In this document: positions 24,517 through 32,695 of the stretch, piece by piece | Layout: each line of letters starts with the position of its first letter | How positions within the stretch are numbered: position 1 is the stretch's first letter | Assembly: GCA_025965155.1 (NCBI GenBank) | Contig: JAOPXN010000038.1 | Location: 1-63,526 of the forward strand | Direction of reading: 5' to 3' | Source of the DNA: Propionibacteriaceae bacterium | GTDB taxonomy: Bacteria; Actinomycetota; Actinomycetes; Propionibacteriales; Propionibacteriaceae | DNA: 63,526 nucleotides | Translations under genes and position numbers: made by a program | The notes under the pieces: model-generated | Told to the model about the DNA's origin: nothing | Database searches by the model: none | What the model saw: only the letters and a program-made list of their open reading frames with translations

Positions 24517-25467
24517 ATGCTTCAAAACACGTCGGTGACGTCCGTTCCCGCCCCGTCCCTTACCAAATCGCTCAGCACCACATTCAGGACCAGGCCGCTC
24601 AGGGCCAAGCCGCAGAGGACAATCCGTCCCCTGAAGATTGTGGCGCTCGGATTCGCGGTACTACTTTCGACGGCTGTGACACTGGGCGCTCCGTCGTCGG
24701 CCTCGGCGGCCGTCACCCAGACCGCATCATGTGTCGACGGCGGTGGGGTGCGCTGGAACGCGAAAGCGGTGTGGGGCAACGTCTACACCGCCGCCGACGG
24801 CGTCCGGCGAGCCACCATGGACTATGCCGGTTGGAGCACCTCCAAGTCCGGAACCGTATCCACGGACTCAGCGGTGCGGACCTACGACGGCTCGGGGCGA
24901 CTGATACAAGAGCTCAGATGGACCGGCTCGTTTGCCTATGGCTCTGGCGCCACCTTCAAGGTGCAGAACCCGCTCAACCCACCAAGCTCCCCAGGAAAAG
25001 CCAAGATCACGGTTTCGCTGGGTGTGAACGGTGATGGGTTCGGCAACTGCACGATGACGTTCACCCAGCCGGCTGCGACCTCGACCGCTCCCAGTGTCAG
25101 TGACACCTACGAGGCCGACGTCATCACCGCCACCAACCGGGAGCGGACTTCGCGCGGTCTTGCCGCTCTCTCGACTGACGCCTGTGTGGACAAGTACGCC
25201 GAAGCCCAAGCCAAGAAGATGGCAGCCGAAAGTCGTATGTACCACCAGGACCTCGGACCGATCATGGACGAATGCAACCTGACGACCGTGGGCGAGAACG
25301 TGGCGTACGGCTACTCAAACGGCAAGGCAGTGACGGCCGGTTGGATGGGCTCGACCGGGCATCGGGAAAACATTCTCAACCCGCGGTACCGGCTTATTGG
25401 CGTGGGCGCCGCCCAGAACTCCCAGGGCCGGTGGTACGCCGCTCAGGTGTTTGGCGCACGGACATAG
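24517..25467 (+). CDS. Secreted CAP/SCP-domain protein
   Basis: A 316-residue exported protein. A long basic N-region precedes a signal-peptide core (about residues 42-58) ending in the cleavage-like ASA-AV. The central 110 residues form a strand-rich unknown domain. The C-terminal 125 residues are a CAP domain: 'VITATNRERTSRGLAALSTD', 'MYHQDLG', 'GENVAYGYSNGKAVTAGWMGSTGHRENILNPRYRLIGVG'. The cavity His and Glu residues are present. Bacterial CAP proteins are extracellular with mostly unknown function, some tied to cell wall or lipids. The start follows AGGAAG. Confidence 0.85.
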   Translation: MLQNTSVTSVPAPSLTKSLSTTFRTRPLRAKPQRTIRPLKIVALGFAVLLSTAVTLGAPSSASAAVTQTASCVDGGGVRWNAKAVWGNVYTAADGVRRATMDYAGWSTSKSGTVSTDSAVRTYDGSGRLIQELRWTGSFAYGSGATFKVQNPLNPPSSPGKAKITVSLGVNGDGFGNCTMTFTQPAATSTAPSVSDTYEADVITATNRERTSRGLAALSTDACVDKYAEAQAKKMAAESRMYHQDLGPIMDECNLTTVGENVAYGYSNGKAVTAGWMGSTGHRENILNPRYRLIGVGAAQNSQGRWYAAQVFGART

Positions 25468-25514
25468 CGGACAACGTCTCTCACACGCCGACCGTACGGT
25501 CGTAACTCAGCCGG

Positions 25515-25549
25515 GTCATGGCTCCCAGTGACAGACTGGGAGCCATGAC
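25515..25549 (+). promoter_or_regulatory. 15-bp perfect hairpin covering a start codon
   Basis: GTCATGGCTCCCAGT (25515-25529) and ACTGGGAGCCATGAC (25535-25549) are exact reverse complements with a 5-base loop, GACAG. The 3' arm contains GGGAG and the likely start codon ATG at 25545, so the folded mRNA would hide both. No T-run follows. It could also terminate or process the CAP transcript that ends at 25467. Confidence 0.7.
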
Positions 25550-25871
25550 CACGATGAGGCCGGCACCCACCCTCGGCCACCACCTCGGGCGCGTGATCCT
25601 GATCGGCTTTGTGGTCGGCTTCGTCGTGACCGTTCCGGCGACGTTCCTCGCCCTCATCTTCGGTTGGGCTGAACTGCTGTTGGGCTATGTAGTCCCGGGT
25701 GGGCTGCTCCTGCGTCCGCTGGCGCCGTACATGGCGGACTGGCCGGGAGCGGTGAACATGGGGCTGGCGTCGCTGGCTAACGGACTTGTCTACTCACTCG
25801 TTGCGGCCGCCGTCGCCTTGCTGGTCTGGCCTCGGCGACGGCTCGACTCCGGCGGCATGCCGAGAGTTTGA
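25545..25871 (+). CDS. Small membrane protein of unknown function
   Basis: A 108-residue protein with three hydrophobic stretches (about residues 14-38, 40-58 and 72-95) and a basic C-terminal end (WPRRRLDSGG). No family recognised. The start codon is uncertain: ATG 25545 and the in-frame ATG 25518 lie on opposite arms of the same perfect hairpin. I prefer 25545 because GGGAG precedes it, though unusually closely. Confidence 0.55.
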   Translation: MTTMRPAPTLGHHLGRVILIGFVVGFVVTVPATFLALIFGWAELLLGYVVPGGLLLRPLAPYMADWPGAVNMGLASLANGLVYSLVAAAVALLVWPRRRLDSGGMPRV

Positions 25872-25893
25872 GTTCTTTAACCTGCACAAAAAA

Positions 25894-25934
25894 GGTTACC
25901 GGCCAGTATTCTTATTCAGGTTACCGGTGAGTAT
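25894..25934. repeat. Imperfect 16-bp direct repeat, period 25
   Basis: GGTTACCGG followed two bases later by AGTAT occurs at 25894-25909 and again at 25919-25934. The two copies are on the same helical face or nearly so. They lie in a 330-base gap upstream of the MEDS-HATPase gene and could be tandem activator or repressor sites. The rest of the gap holds a 33-codon ORF (25969-26070) ending CVGTC and a longer ORF at 25964 with a good GGAGG site; neither looks like a known protein. Confidence 0.4.
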
Positions 25935-26202
25935 CATTTGCTGCCTGCGGCTATTGGAGGTCGATGGAATGCATAGGGTACGATTCCTTTCGAGGTTGCA
26001 TTCGCCCGAGACCCTGGCGCTGCAGTTATCTCGTTCGACCCGAATCACAGTATGCGTTGGTACATGCTGAGTGCCGGTCCTTGCATCCCAGCGGTGCGAG
26101 GGCTCGGGTCAGGTCCCGTTGGCCGGTGACAAGCTGCATCTTGATAGCTACCGGTCAAACCTGTGGTCCCGGTGGGGGGATTGCAGGGCAGGGAAGCTAG
26201 CA

Positions 26203-27207
26203 ATGCGGATCAATCCGCGAGTCCAGCACTCGCGGTCTGAACCGCGAGAGGAGTCGGTAATCATCGCCAGCACAAAAACGCATCGACCTCATGAGAGCTA
26301 CCGTCATGAGGCCTTCTTCTGGCGCGATGATGAGGAGTTTCTCGCCGGCATGGTGCCATTTATCCAAGACGGGCTGGAGGCCGACGAGCCAGTCATGGTC
26401 GCTGTCATCGATGAGCGCATCAAGCTCTTGGAAGAGGCCCTGGGCGCCGACGCCGACGACGTGCAGTTCGTTGACATGGGCGAGCTTGGTCGGAACCCGG
26501 CACGGATCATCCCGGGTTGGCAGCAGTTCCTGGACCAGCACCCCGCTCATGGACGCCCGGTCCGCGGTATCGGCGAGCCGATCTGGGCAGGTCGGCGGCC
26601 CGAAGAGATCCTCGAGTCCCAGCTGCACGAAGCCTTGCTGAATGTCGCAGTGAAGCCGGGCACGCCGTTTTGGCTGCTGTGTCCCTACAACACCGCCCAG
26701 CTCGACGAATCGGTGCTCGAGGAAGCCCATCGCAGCCACCCGGCCATCTTGGATGCCGAGGAGTATCGCGGCAGCACTCTCTACGGCGGTCGCGATCACG
26801 TCGAAGCCGTATTCGGCTCGGATCTGCCCACGCTGCACGGTCACCCTGAACAGCTCTACTTCAACCGTGAGACCCTGCAGCGGGTCCTGTCCTTTGTCGC
26901 TGTGCTCTCCCACACCGCGGGCGTGGAGGCCGGTAAGGCCGCCAACCTGGCTGTCGCTGTCCACCAGGTCGCGGCAAGCAGTCTGCATCGAGCAGCCATG
27001 GGCGGCGTCGTCCGGGTCTGGCGGCACAGTGACGCCGTCATCTGCGAAGTCCATGACCATGCGCGGGTGAACGATCCGCTGGCCGGGCGCCGGTCGGGTC
27101 CCGCCAACGAGCGCGGCGGCCTCTGGCTTGCCAACCAGCTCTGCGACCTGGTGCAGCTTCGGTCAACCGCCACTGGCACCACCGTCCGACTGCATCACTG
27201 GATCTGA
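26203..27207 (+). CDS. MEDS-domain protein with degenerate HATPase (RsbA-like anti-sigma regulator)
   Basis: A 334-residue cytoplasmic protein. A MEDS sensory domain spans about residues 30-195 ('YRHEAFFWRDDEEFLAGMVPFIQDGLEADEPVMVAV', 'LESQLHEALLN'). The C-terminal part resembles the HATPase_c_2 domain of RsbW/RsbA-type anti-sigma factors, ending in the family-typical 'RGGLWLANQLCDLVQLRSTATGTTVRLHHW'. The ATP-site N-box, normally ending with Glu...Asn, here reads AVHQVAASS, so the usual Glu and Asn are replaced. It may bind partners without ATP hydrolysis. AGGGAAG precedes the ATG at 26203. Confidence 0.78.
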   Translation: MRINPRVQHSRSEPREESVIIASTKTHRPHESYRHEAFFWRDDEEFLAGMVPFIQDGLEADEPVMVAVIDERIKLLEEALGADADDVQFVDMGELGRNPARIIPGWQQFLDQHPAHGRPVRGIGEPIWAGRRPEEILESQLHEALLNVAVKPGTPFWLLCPYNTAQLDESVLEEAHRSHPAILDAEEYRGSTLYGGRDHVEAVFGSDLPTLHGHPEQLYFNRETLQRVLSFVAVLSHTAGVEAGKAANLAVAVHQVAASSLHRAAMGGVVRVWRHSDAVICEVHDHARVNDPLAGRRSGPANERGGLWLANQLCDLVQLRSTATGTTVRLHHWI

Positions 27208-27295
27208 CGGGCAGAACAGGGGCGGCTGTGTGCCCTGCCGCCACGACGATGAACGGTCACTAGCTGGAACCGGCGGCCGGGTCCCCGGCGGCACG

Positions 27296-29074
27296 TCAGC
27301 CTCGCCTGACCTGACGGTGCCCAGCGTCCAGCCGTATGGTCCAGCCGCGCCGGTCCAGATGTTCCAGCAGCGGTATGGCGACCCGTCGGGTGGTCTCCAG
27401 TGCCTGCCGCGCCTGGCTGGTGGTGAACGGCTGCGAGAGGGCTGCCAGGACACGCATCGCCTGCGCCGGTCCGGTCGGGAGCAAAACCACGTCCGGGGCA
27501 AGCCGAACGAGGCGTCCCGACCGCTCGGCAGCGGCCAGCTCGCGTACTCCCAGCCCCCACTGATCCAGCTCCGGCTTCTCCGGTGCCCTAAACGGGTTCT
27601 GACTCAGGTGCTGCTCCAGCTGGACTAGACCGACCTCAGCAGAGCCGAGCCCCAGGGACTGGCTGTTGGGCTGGGAGATGCGACCGTCGGCGTGGGCCAG
27701 CTGGGCCGCCTCAGCGAGCGCCACGAGTAGCTCCCGGTGGGGGACGCCCAGAAGCCGCCGGGCCGCCTCCACCGTGAGGCGGGGGTCAAGTGGGGTGCTG
27801 CGGGTACGCTCATCCACCGCCGCTCGTAACCGCTGTTGCCAGTGCTGCCAGGTGTCGGGATCAACGAGCCAGTCGCCGACCACGTGGACGGACGAGTCAT
27901 CAGCGGTGGGGACTCCCAGTGCCTGCAGGTCAGTCCGCCGGGCCGCGCCGCGGCGGCGTACCTGGTCTGCAAGTGCGGTGGCCGCGTCAACGCGCTCTGC
28001 CTCCGCCAAGGCGACGGCGCGGGCGGCGGCCGCGCCGCGGCGGCGCAGCGGGGGAGGTGCGGCGTCCAGCACGACCGCCCCGGCGGCTACGGCATGGCGG
28101 CCTGGGTCGCGTAGCACCAGGCGGTCTCCAGGCTCCGCCGGCAGCGGACGCAGCAGGGTCAGCCGCACCACATCGCCGCCCAGCGGCCGCATCCGCACCG
28201 GCACGGCGGCAGTCCCCAGGTGCAGCACGAGTTCGGCGGGAAGCTGGGACACCTCACCGTCGTGGACGGCACAACGTACGTCCAGCAGCCCGGTCGGGCG
28301 CCAGGCGTCAGGGGTGAGTAGGGCATCACCGCGACCGACCTGGTCCACCTCGACGCCACGCAGGTTGACCGCCACGCGCGCTACGGCCCCAATCTGCTCA
28401 TGGTTCTCGCCGAGGGCTTGAAGACCGCGGATCCTGACCGGCCGGTCGTCCAGCTGCAGCTCGTCCCCCCGGGTCAGCGACCCGCTGCCGAGCGTTCCGG
28501 TCACCACAGTGCCGGCGCCTCGAATGGTGAACGACCGGTCGACCCAGAGCCGTACCCTGCCTTCACGCTGCGGTGATGGAAGGTCGATCACCAGCTGCCG
28601 CAGCGCCGCGCGCAGCTCCGGAAGCCCGTGGCCGGTGGTTGCCGACACCGGAACTGCCGGCACCTGACCGAGGCTGGACTCGGCGATCCGACGGCGCGCC
28701 TGATCCATTGCCGCACCGGGATCGGCAAGATCGCTACGGGTCACGACGAGCAACCCGTGGGTCAGCCCGAGCGCATCAACCGCGGCCAGATGCTCCTCCG
28801 ACTGACGGCGCCAGCCCTCGTCGGCAGCGACCACAAAAAGCACAGCGGGCGCGGGCCCCAGACCGGCCAACATCGTCGCGATGAACCGCTCGTGTCCCGG
28901 CACGTCGACGAAGGCCAGCGTCTCAGCACCGAGAGTCGTCCACGCGTACCCGAGGTCGATGGTCATCCCCCGGCGCTGCTCCTCTGCGAACCGGTCCGGC
29001 TCCATGCCGGTCAGGGCCCGTACCAGCGTCGACTTTCCGTGGTCGACGTGCCCGGCTGTGGCGACGACGTGCAT
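27296..29074 (-). CDS. selB: Selenocysteine-specific elongation factor SelB
   Basis: A 592-residue translational GTPase that delivers Sec-tRNA to UGA codons marked by a SECIS hairpin. G1 is GHVDHGKST at residue 8, G3 is DVPGHERF, and the G4 position reads TRSD. Domains 2-3 of EF-Tu type follow, then winged-helix repeats in the last 200 residues ('VQLEQHLSQNPFRAPEKPEL', 'QPFTTSQARQALETTRRVAIPLLEHLDRRGW'), the SECIS-binding part. The start codon directly abuts the selA stop. The client is the formate dehydrogenase at 56340-59672. Confidence 0.95.
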   Translation of the reverse strand: MHVVATAGHVDHGKSTLVRALTGMEPDRFAEEQRRGMTIDLGYAWTTLGAETLAFVDVPGHERFIATMLAGLGPAPAVLFVVAADEGWRRQSEEHLAAVDALGLTHGLLVVTRSDLADPGAAMDQARRRIAESSLGQVPAVPVSATTGHGLPELRAALRQLVIDLPSPQREGRVRLWVDRSFTIRGAGTVVTGTLGSGSLTRGDELQLDDRPVRIRGLQALGENHEQIGAVARVAVNLRGVEVDQVGRGDALLTPDAWRPTGLLDVRCAVHDGEVSQLPAELVLHLGTAAVPVRMRPLGGDVVRLTLLRPLPAEPGDRLVLRDPGRHAVAAGAVVLDAAPPPLRRRGAAAARAVALAEAERVDAATALADQVRRRGAARRTDLQALGVPTADDSSVHVVGDWLVDPDTWQHWQQRLRAAVDERTRSTPLDPRLTVEAARRLLGVPHRELLVALAEAAQLAHADGRISQPNSQSLGLGSAEVGLVQLEQHLSQNPFRAPEKPELDQWGLGVRELAAAERSGRLVRLAPDVVLLPTGPAQAMRVLAALSQPFTTSQARQALETTRRVAIPLLEHLDRRGWTIRLDAGHRQVRRG

Positions 29075-30412
29075 CTACGACGCCTCCGGAGGGATCCGCA
29101 CCGACAGAACGGCATCGGCCAGGACGCTATCGGAGTCTGCTGGTACGCACCGGAGGTCGAGCAGGCATCGCCCGCGTTCCAGCCGCCCGACGACGGCCGG
29201 AGCCCCCAGCCGTAGCGGCCGGGCGTATGCCTCCGGCACGGCTACCGCCCAACCGGGCAGCAGCAGCCCCGGTGCGCCACCGCCGCCGACCGCACCGTCG
29301 GAGCGGACAACCGCTGCCTCAACGCGGCCCGCCCTGATCCGCTCGGCCAGCCGTCGCGCGCGGGAACCAAGCTCGTCCGGATCGGCGCGCAGTGCGGTCC
29401 ACGTTGGCGTGACGGGCCCGCGCAGCGTCGCTTCGAGGGCGGCGAGGGTCAACTTGTCCACCCGCAGGGCGCGGGCCAGCGGGTGCCGCCGAAGCTGTTC
29501 GATCAGGGCCGCCGAGCCCAGCAGCAGCCCCGCCTGCGGTCCGCCGAGCAGCTTGTCGCCGCTGCCGGTGACCAGCGCGGCCCCGCGGCGCAGCGTCGTG
29601 TCGGCATCCGGCTCGTCGGGCAGCAACGGGTCAGGGGCCAACAGCCCACTGCCGATGTCGACCACCACCGGAGGGCCAAGTGCGGCAAGAGCGGCGATGT
29701 CGGCGGCGGAGCTGAACCCTTCAATACGGAAGTTACTGGGATGCACCTTCAGGATGCATCCGGTGTCGGGCCCGACGGCTGCCTCGTAGTCGGCGGCGGT
29801 GGTGCGGTTGGTCGTACCTACCTCGCGCAAGCGGGCACCGGTGGAGGTGATGAGCTCATGCAGGCGGAAACCGTCGCCGATCTCCACCATCTCGCCGCGA
29901 CTGACGATCACCTCACGGCCGGCCGCCAGGGCCGTGGTTGCCAGGACGAGCGCTGCGGCCCCGTTGTTGACGACCATGGCCGACTCGGCCGCCGGAACGG
30001 CCTGCTGTAAAGCGGCCAGCGTCCCGGCGCCTCGCCGTGCCCGCCGTCCGGTCTGGAGGTCGTATTCAACATCCGCATAGGCGGCGGAGCCGAGAACTGC
30101 CTCGAGGGCGGCCGAGGAGAGGCTGGCCCGGCCGAGGTTGGTGTGCAGAACCACCCCGGTCGCGTTGATCACCGGCCTGGTACTGCTCAGTGAAGTCGGC
30201 AGCGCTGCGACGGCCGCGTCGATCACCGCTCCCGGCGGGATGATTCCGCTGCGCGCCTGGGACTGCGCCTCGGCGACGGCATGCTTGACCACCGTCCCTC
30301 CCAGTCGCACCACTGCCGCCTGAATCCTGGGGTCGGCGAGAATGTGATCGGTGCGCGGTATCAGACGCCGTGGATCGACGGTATCGCTGCCCTGCGCACC
30401 GATGTCGGTCAT
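29075..30412 (-). CDS. selA: L-seryl-tRNA(Sec) selenium transferase SelA
   Basis: A 445-residue PLP enzyme that converts Ser-tRNA-Sec to Sec-tRNA-Sec using selenophosphate. Hallmarks are 'INATGVVLHTNLGRASLS' near residue 85, 'NNGAAALVLATTALAAGREVIVSRGEMVEIGDGFR', and the PLP lysine in 'TGSGDKLLGGPQAG' near residue 285. Start choice: the ATG at 30412 has GAGG nine bases upstream; the ORF runs open further upstream through the tRNA-Sec gene, which cannot be coding. Part of a compact selC-selA-selB unit. Confidence 0.95.
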   Translation of the reverse strand: MTDIGAQGSDTVDPRRLIPRTDHILADPRIQAAVVRLGGTVVKHAVAEAQSQARSGIIPPGAVIDAAVAALPTSLSSTRPVINATGVVLHTNLGRASLSSAALEAVLGSAAYADVEYDLQTGRRARRGAGTLAALQQAVPAAESAMVVNNGAAALVLATTALAAGREVIVSRGEMVEIGDGFRLHELITSTGARLREVGTTNRTTAADYEAAVGPDTGCILKVHPSNFRIEGFSSAADIAALAALGPPVVVDIGSGLLAPDPLLPDEPDADTTLRRGAALVTGSGDKLLGGPQAGLLLGSAALIEQLRRHPLARALRVDKLTLAALEATLRGPVTPTWTALRADPDELGSRARRLAERIRAGRVEAAVVRSDGAVGGGGAPGLLLPGWAVAVPEAYARPLRLGAPAVVGRLERGRCLLDLRCVPADSDSVLADAVLSVRIPPEAS

Positions 30413-30494
30413 GCGGCCCATCCTCGCCGGTAGCACCAACCCGGTCCCACGAGGGGTGTCGGGACTGCCACCAGGCGCTGGTCGAAACAGGGTG

Positions 30495-30590
30495 TGGCGG
30501 AGGCGGACGGGAATCGAACCCGCCAAGCCGAGATACTCGGCTTCACCGGTTTTGAAGACCGGGAGGGCCACCAGGCACCTGTACGCCTCC
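30495..30590 (-). tRNA. selC: tRNA-Sec (anticodon UCA)
   Basis: Folds as a selenocysteine tRNA. The acceptor strand GGAGGCG pairs with CGCCTCC, followed by a discriminator G and an encoded CCA. The anticodon stem CCGGT/ACCGG holds the loop CTTCAAA, with anticodon TCA at 30553-30555. The long variable arm has AGCCGAG/CTCGGCT, and the T arm has GGGTTCGATTCCC. The extended variable arm and UCA anticodon are diagnostic. It lies 82 bases upstream of selA on the same strand. Confidence 0.95.
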
Positions 30591-30780
30591 CTCGGGCCGC
30601 GGACCAGGGCTGATGCCTCCGCAGTGCGCGGTCCAGGCGGTTCGAGGGGCCCAGTAAAGCACGTCATGACGGCGCCATCACCAGCCGGCCGACCTCACCC
30701 CCTTTTCCTCTCCATAAGCAAGACGTGCCGCGTCGGCACAGTTCACTCGTCGGCCCTGCCGTTGGGCGTATGACGCACCC

Positions 30781-31483
30781 TCAATCCAGGGGTGCGGCAT
30801 CATACGGTGGTAGGTCCCATTGATCATTGGGGGTGCGGAGCACCCGGATGGCTAGGAACGCCATCCCTAGTGCAGTCATGCCCCACGCGCTGAGGTCCAG
30901 CCACGCAAGGCTGGTCACGATGGCCACGAGGTGCACCGGCTGCGAGACCATGAGGAGTGCCGCCACCCAGGCGGGCGTTAGATGTGCTTGGAAGACGATG
31001 ATGCCGAGCAGGATGGTGCCGACGATGTGGCCGATGACGAAGACCATTGTGGGCACGGCAGTGAGGGCAAAAAGCCGATCAGTTACCTGGGTCATGGTCT
31101 GCGGGTCGAGGTTGACCTCGTGCCCAGCCAGGGTGAAGTAGTCGATGGCGCCGAGTGCCGCCATTCCCAGGTAGGCCGGGACCAAAAAACGCGGCCGTCC
31201 AGGCTGTGAGGCGTGGGCGGTATCGGCGGGTCAGGTGCAGGGCTGCGTAGATGCCAGGCAGCAGCGTGAACAGGGCGGGAAGGCCGAGGATCTGCACCAG
31301 CCGCATGGACTCGATCACCGCGGCGGGGTCCAACCCTGGATTGGTGGGGTCCGGAATGACCAAGCGGATGACGGCGACACACGCCGGCCCGATGGGCATC
31401 AGAATCGCGGCCACCACCCGGGACAGCGTACGGACATCGAGCCGGGTGTGCTCGGCGACGCCGGGTAGCTGCTGGGTGGTCAT
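30781..31483 (-). pseudogene. Membrane protein gene with a single-base frameshift in a homopolymer
   Basis: Two overlapping frames together encode one coherent protein of about 233 residues with roughly six membrane segments. The first ends reading 'LTAWTAAFF'; the second continues 'LVPAYLGMAALGAIDYFT'. The join is a run of six T on the coding strand (A at 31184-31189); five would restore the frame. I do not recognise the family. The gene starts at 31483, overlapping the upstream gene's stop (ATGA). The break could be a true mutation, slippage-based variation or a sequencing error. Confidence 0.6.
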
Positions 31484-31857
31484 CGCGCGGCCCTCGGCCG
31501 CGTGAACAGCAGGACCGCAACCACGAGTGACAACAAGATTCCAGCCGCCGCTGCCAGTCTGTACGTGGCCGGGATGTCGGCGACAAAGAACGCTGGTAGC
31601 CCCGTCAGGGCGGGCAGCACAGTGGCGACGACCACGACCACACGGGCCTTAAGCGATCCGCGCCAGGCGAACGGAATCGCAATGAGCCCGACGGCTGTGA
31701 CGGCGAAGATCACGATCGGGAACGCGAGTCCGTCGGGTAGCTGCGCGGCCCCGGTCCAGGCCTGGGCGATGGCCAGCAGACCGGCTAGGACCAGCCCGAT
31801 CCGTGCACTGAGCGTGCTGTGAACGTCGTTCCCGGTGTGGACAGTGTGGGTAGGCAC
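31480..31857 (-). CDS. Small four-helix membrane protein of unknown function
   Basis: A 125-residue protein with four predicted membrane segments (starting near 'IGLVLAGLLAIAQAW', 'AFPIVIFAVTAVGLIAIPFAW', 'VVVVVATVLPALTGLPAFFV' and 'LAAAAGILLSLVVAVLLFT'). The start is a GTG at 31857 with AGGAGAG seven bases upstream. Its stop overlaps the start of the frameshifted membrane gene, so the two form a small operon, divergent from the two-component genes at 32029. No family recognised. Confidence 0.62.
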   Translation of the reverse strand: MPTHTVHTGNDVHSTLSARIGLVLAGLLAIAQAWTGAAQLPDGLAFPIVIFAVTAVGLIAIPFAWRGSLKARVVVVVATVLPALTGLPAFFVADIPATYRLAAAAGILLSLVVAVLLFTRPRAAR

Positions 31858-32028
31858 TTGAACTCTCCTTCGTTGAGGCTCGAGATGAGCAATGTCCACA
31901 TTGCTGGTTCGCTGGCTTAGGCGCCTGAGGGCGCGACCCTCTTTGGACCCAGTCAGAACGGGCAATTCCCGGGCCGCTTTAGGGCTGTGCCCCCAGCGCT
32001 GCCAACCGTCCGGCCGGATAATCAACCC

Positions 32029-32695
32029 ATGCCGGAAACGGAGAGCGACCGCGCGACTATCAGGGTGTTGCTCGTCGACGACCATCCCGTCGTCCGACGT
32101 GGGCTGGCGTCTCTGCTGAGCACTCTGGCCGGTGTTGAGGTGGTGGCCCAAGCCGGAACGGGTGAGGAGGCGCTGCGTGAGGTCGCGCTCAGTCGTCCCC
32201 ATGTGGCCGTGATGGACTTACGAATGCCCGGGATGGACGGGGTAGAGACGACGCGCCGCATCGTCCGGGACTACCCAGAAACCGCGGTGCTGGTGCTCAC
32301 CATGTTTGACGACGACATACAGGTCGCCGAGGTGCTGCGTGCTGAGGCACGGGGATATCTGGTTAAGTGGGGCCGAGCAGGACGAGATCGAACGTGCAGT
32401 GCGGGCCATTGCCAACGGCGACGCGATCTTCGGCAGCACGGTTGCCGCTCGAGTTCTTAGCGGCATCACCGTCGATCCCGGCGAGCCGCTGCTCGCTCGG
32501 CTCTCCCCACGCGAGAGGGAGGTGCTGGACCTGATTGCGACGGGTGTGTCCAACTCAGCCATTGCAGAACAGCTGCGACTGGCTCCGAAAACCGTCGGTA
32601 ACCACATTTCGGCGATCTTCCTCAAGCTTGGAGTGTCCTCACGCTCCGAGGCCATTGTGATCGCCAAAGATGCGGGCCTTGGTCACCGTCGCTGA
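32029..32695 (+). pseudogene. NarL/LuxR-type response regulator with a single-base frameshift
   Basis: The reading frame encodes a receiver domain (LLVDDHPVV, phosphoacceptor Asp in VAVMDLRMPG) and then breaks at about 32367 after 'ARGYLVK'. The next frame supplies 'GAEQDEIERAVRAIANG' and a full LuxR helix-turn-helix ('LSPREREVLDLIATGVSNSAIAEQLRLAPKTVGNHISAIFLKL'). Removing one T from AAGTGGGGCC restores a normal 221-residue regulator. Its end overlaps the start of the kinase gene by 26 bases, so it is the cognate partner. It may be a real mutation or a base-call error. Confidence 0.75.

Noticed and set aside
25964-26200. A 78-codon ORF with a strong GGAGG site
   Set aside because: The product is Cys/Arg/Pro-rich without recognisable structure and overlaps another short ORF; kept only as a note in the leader finding.
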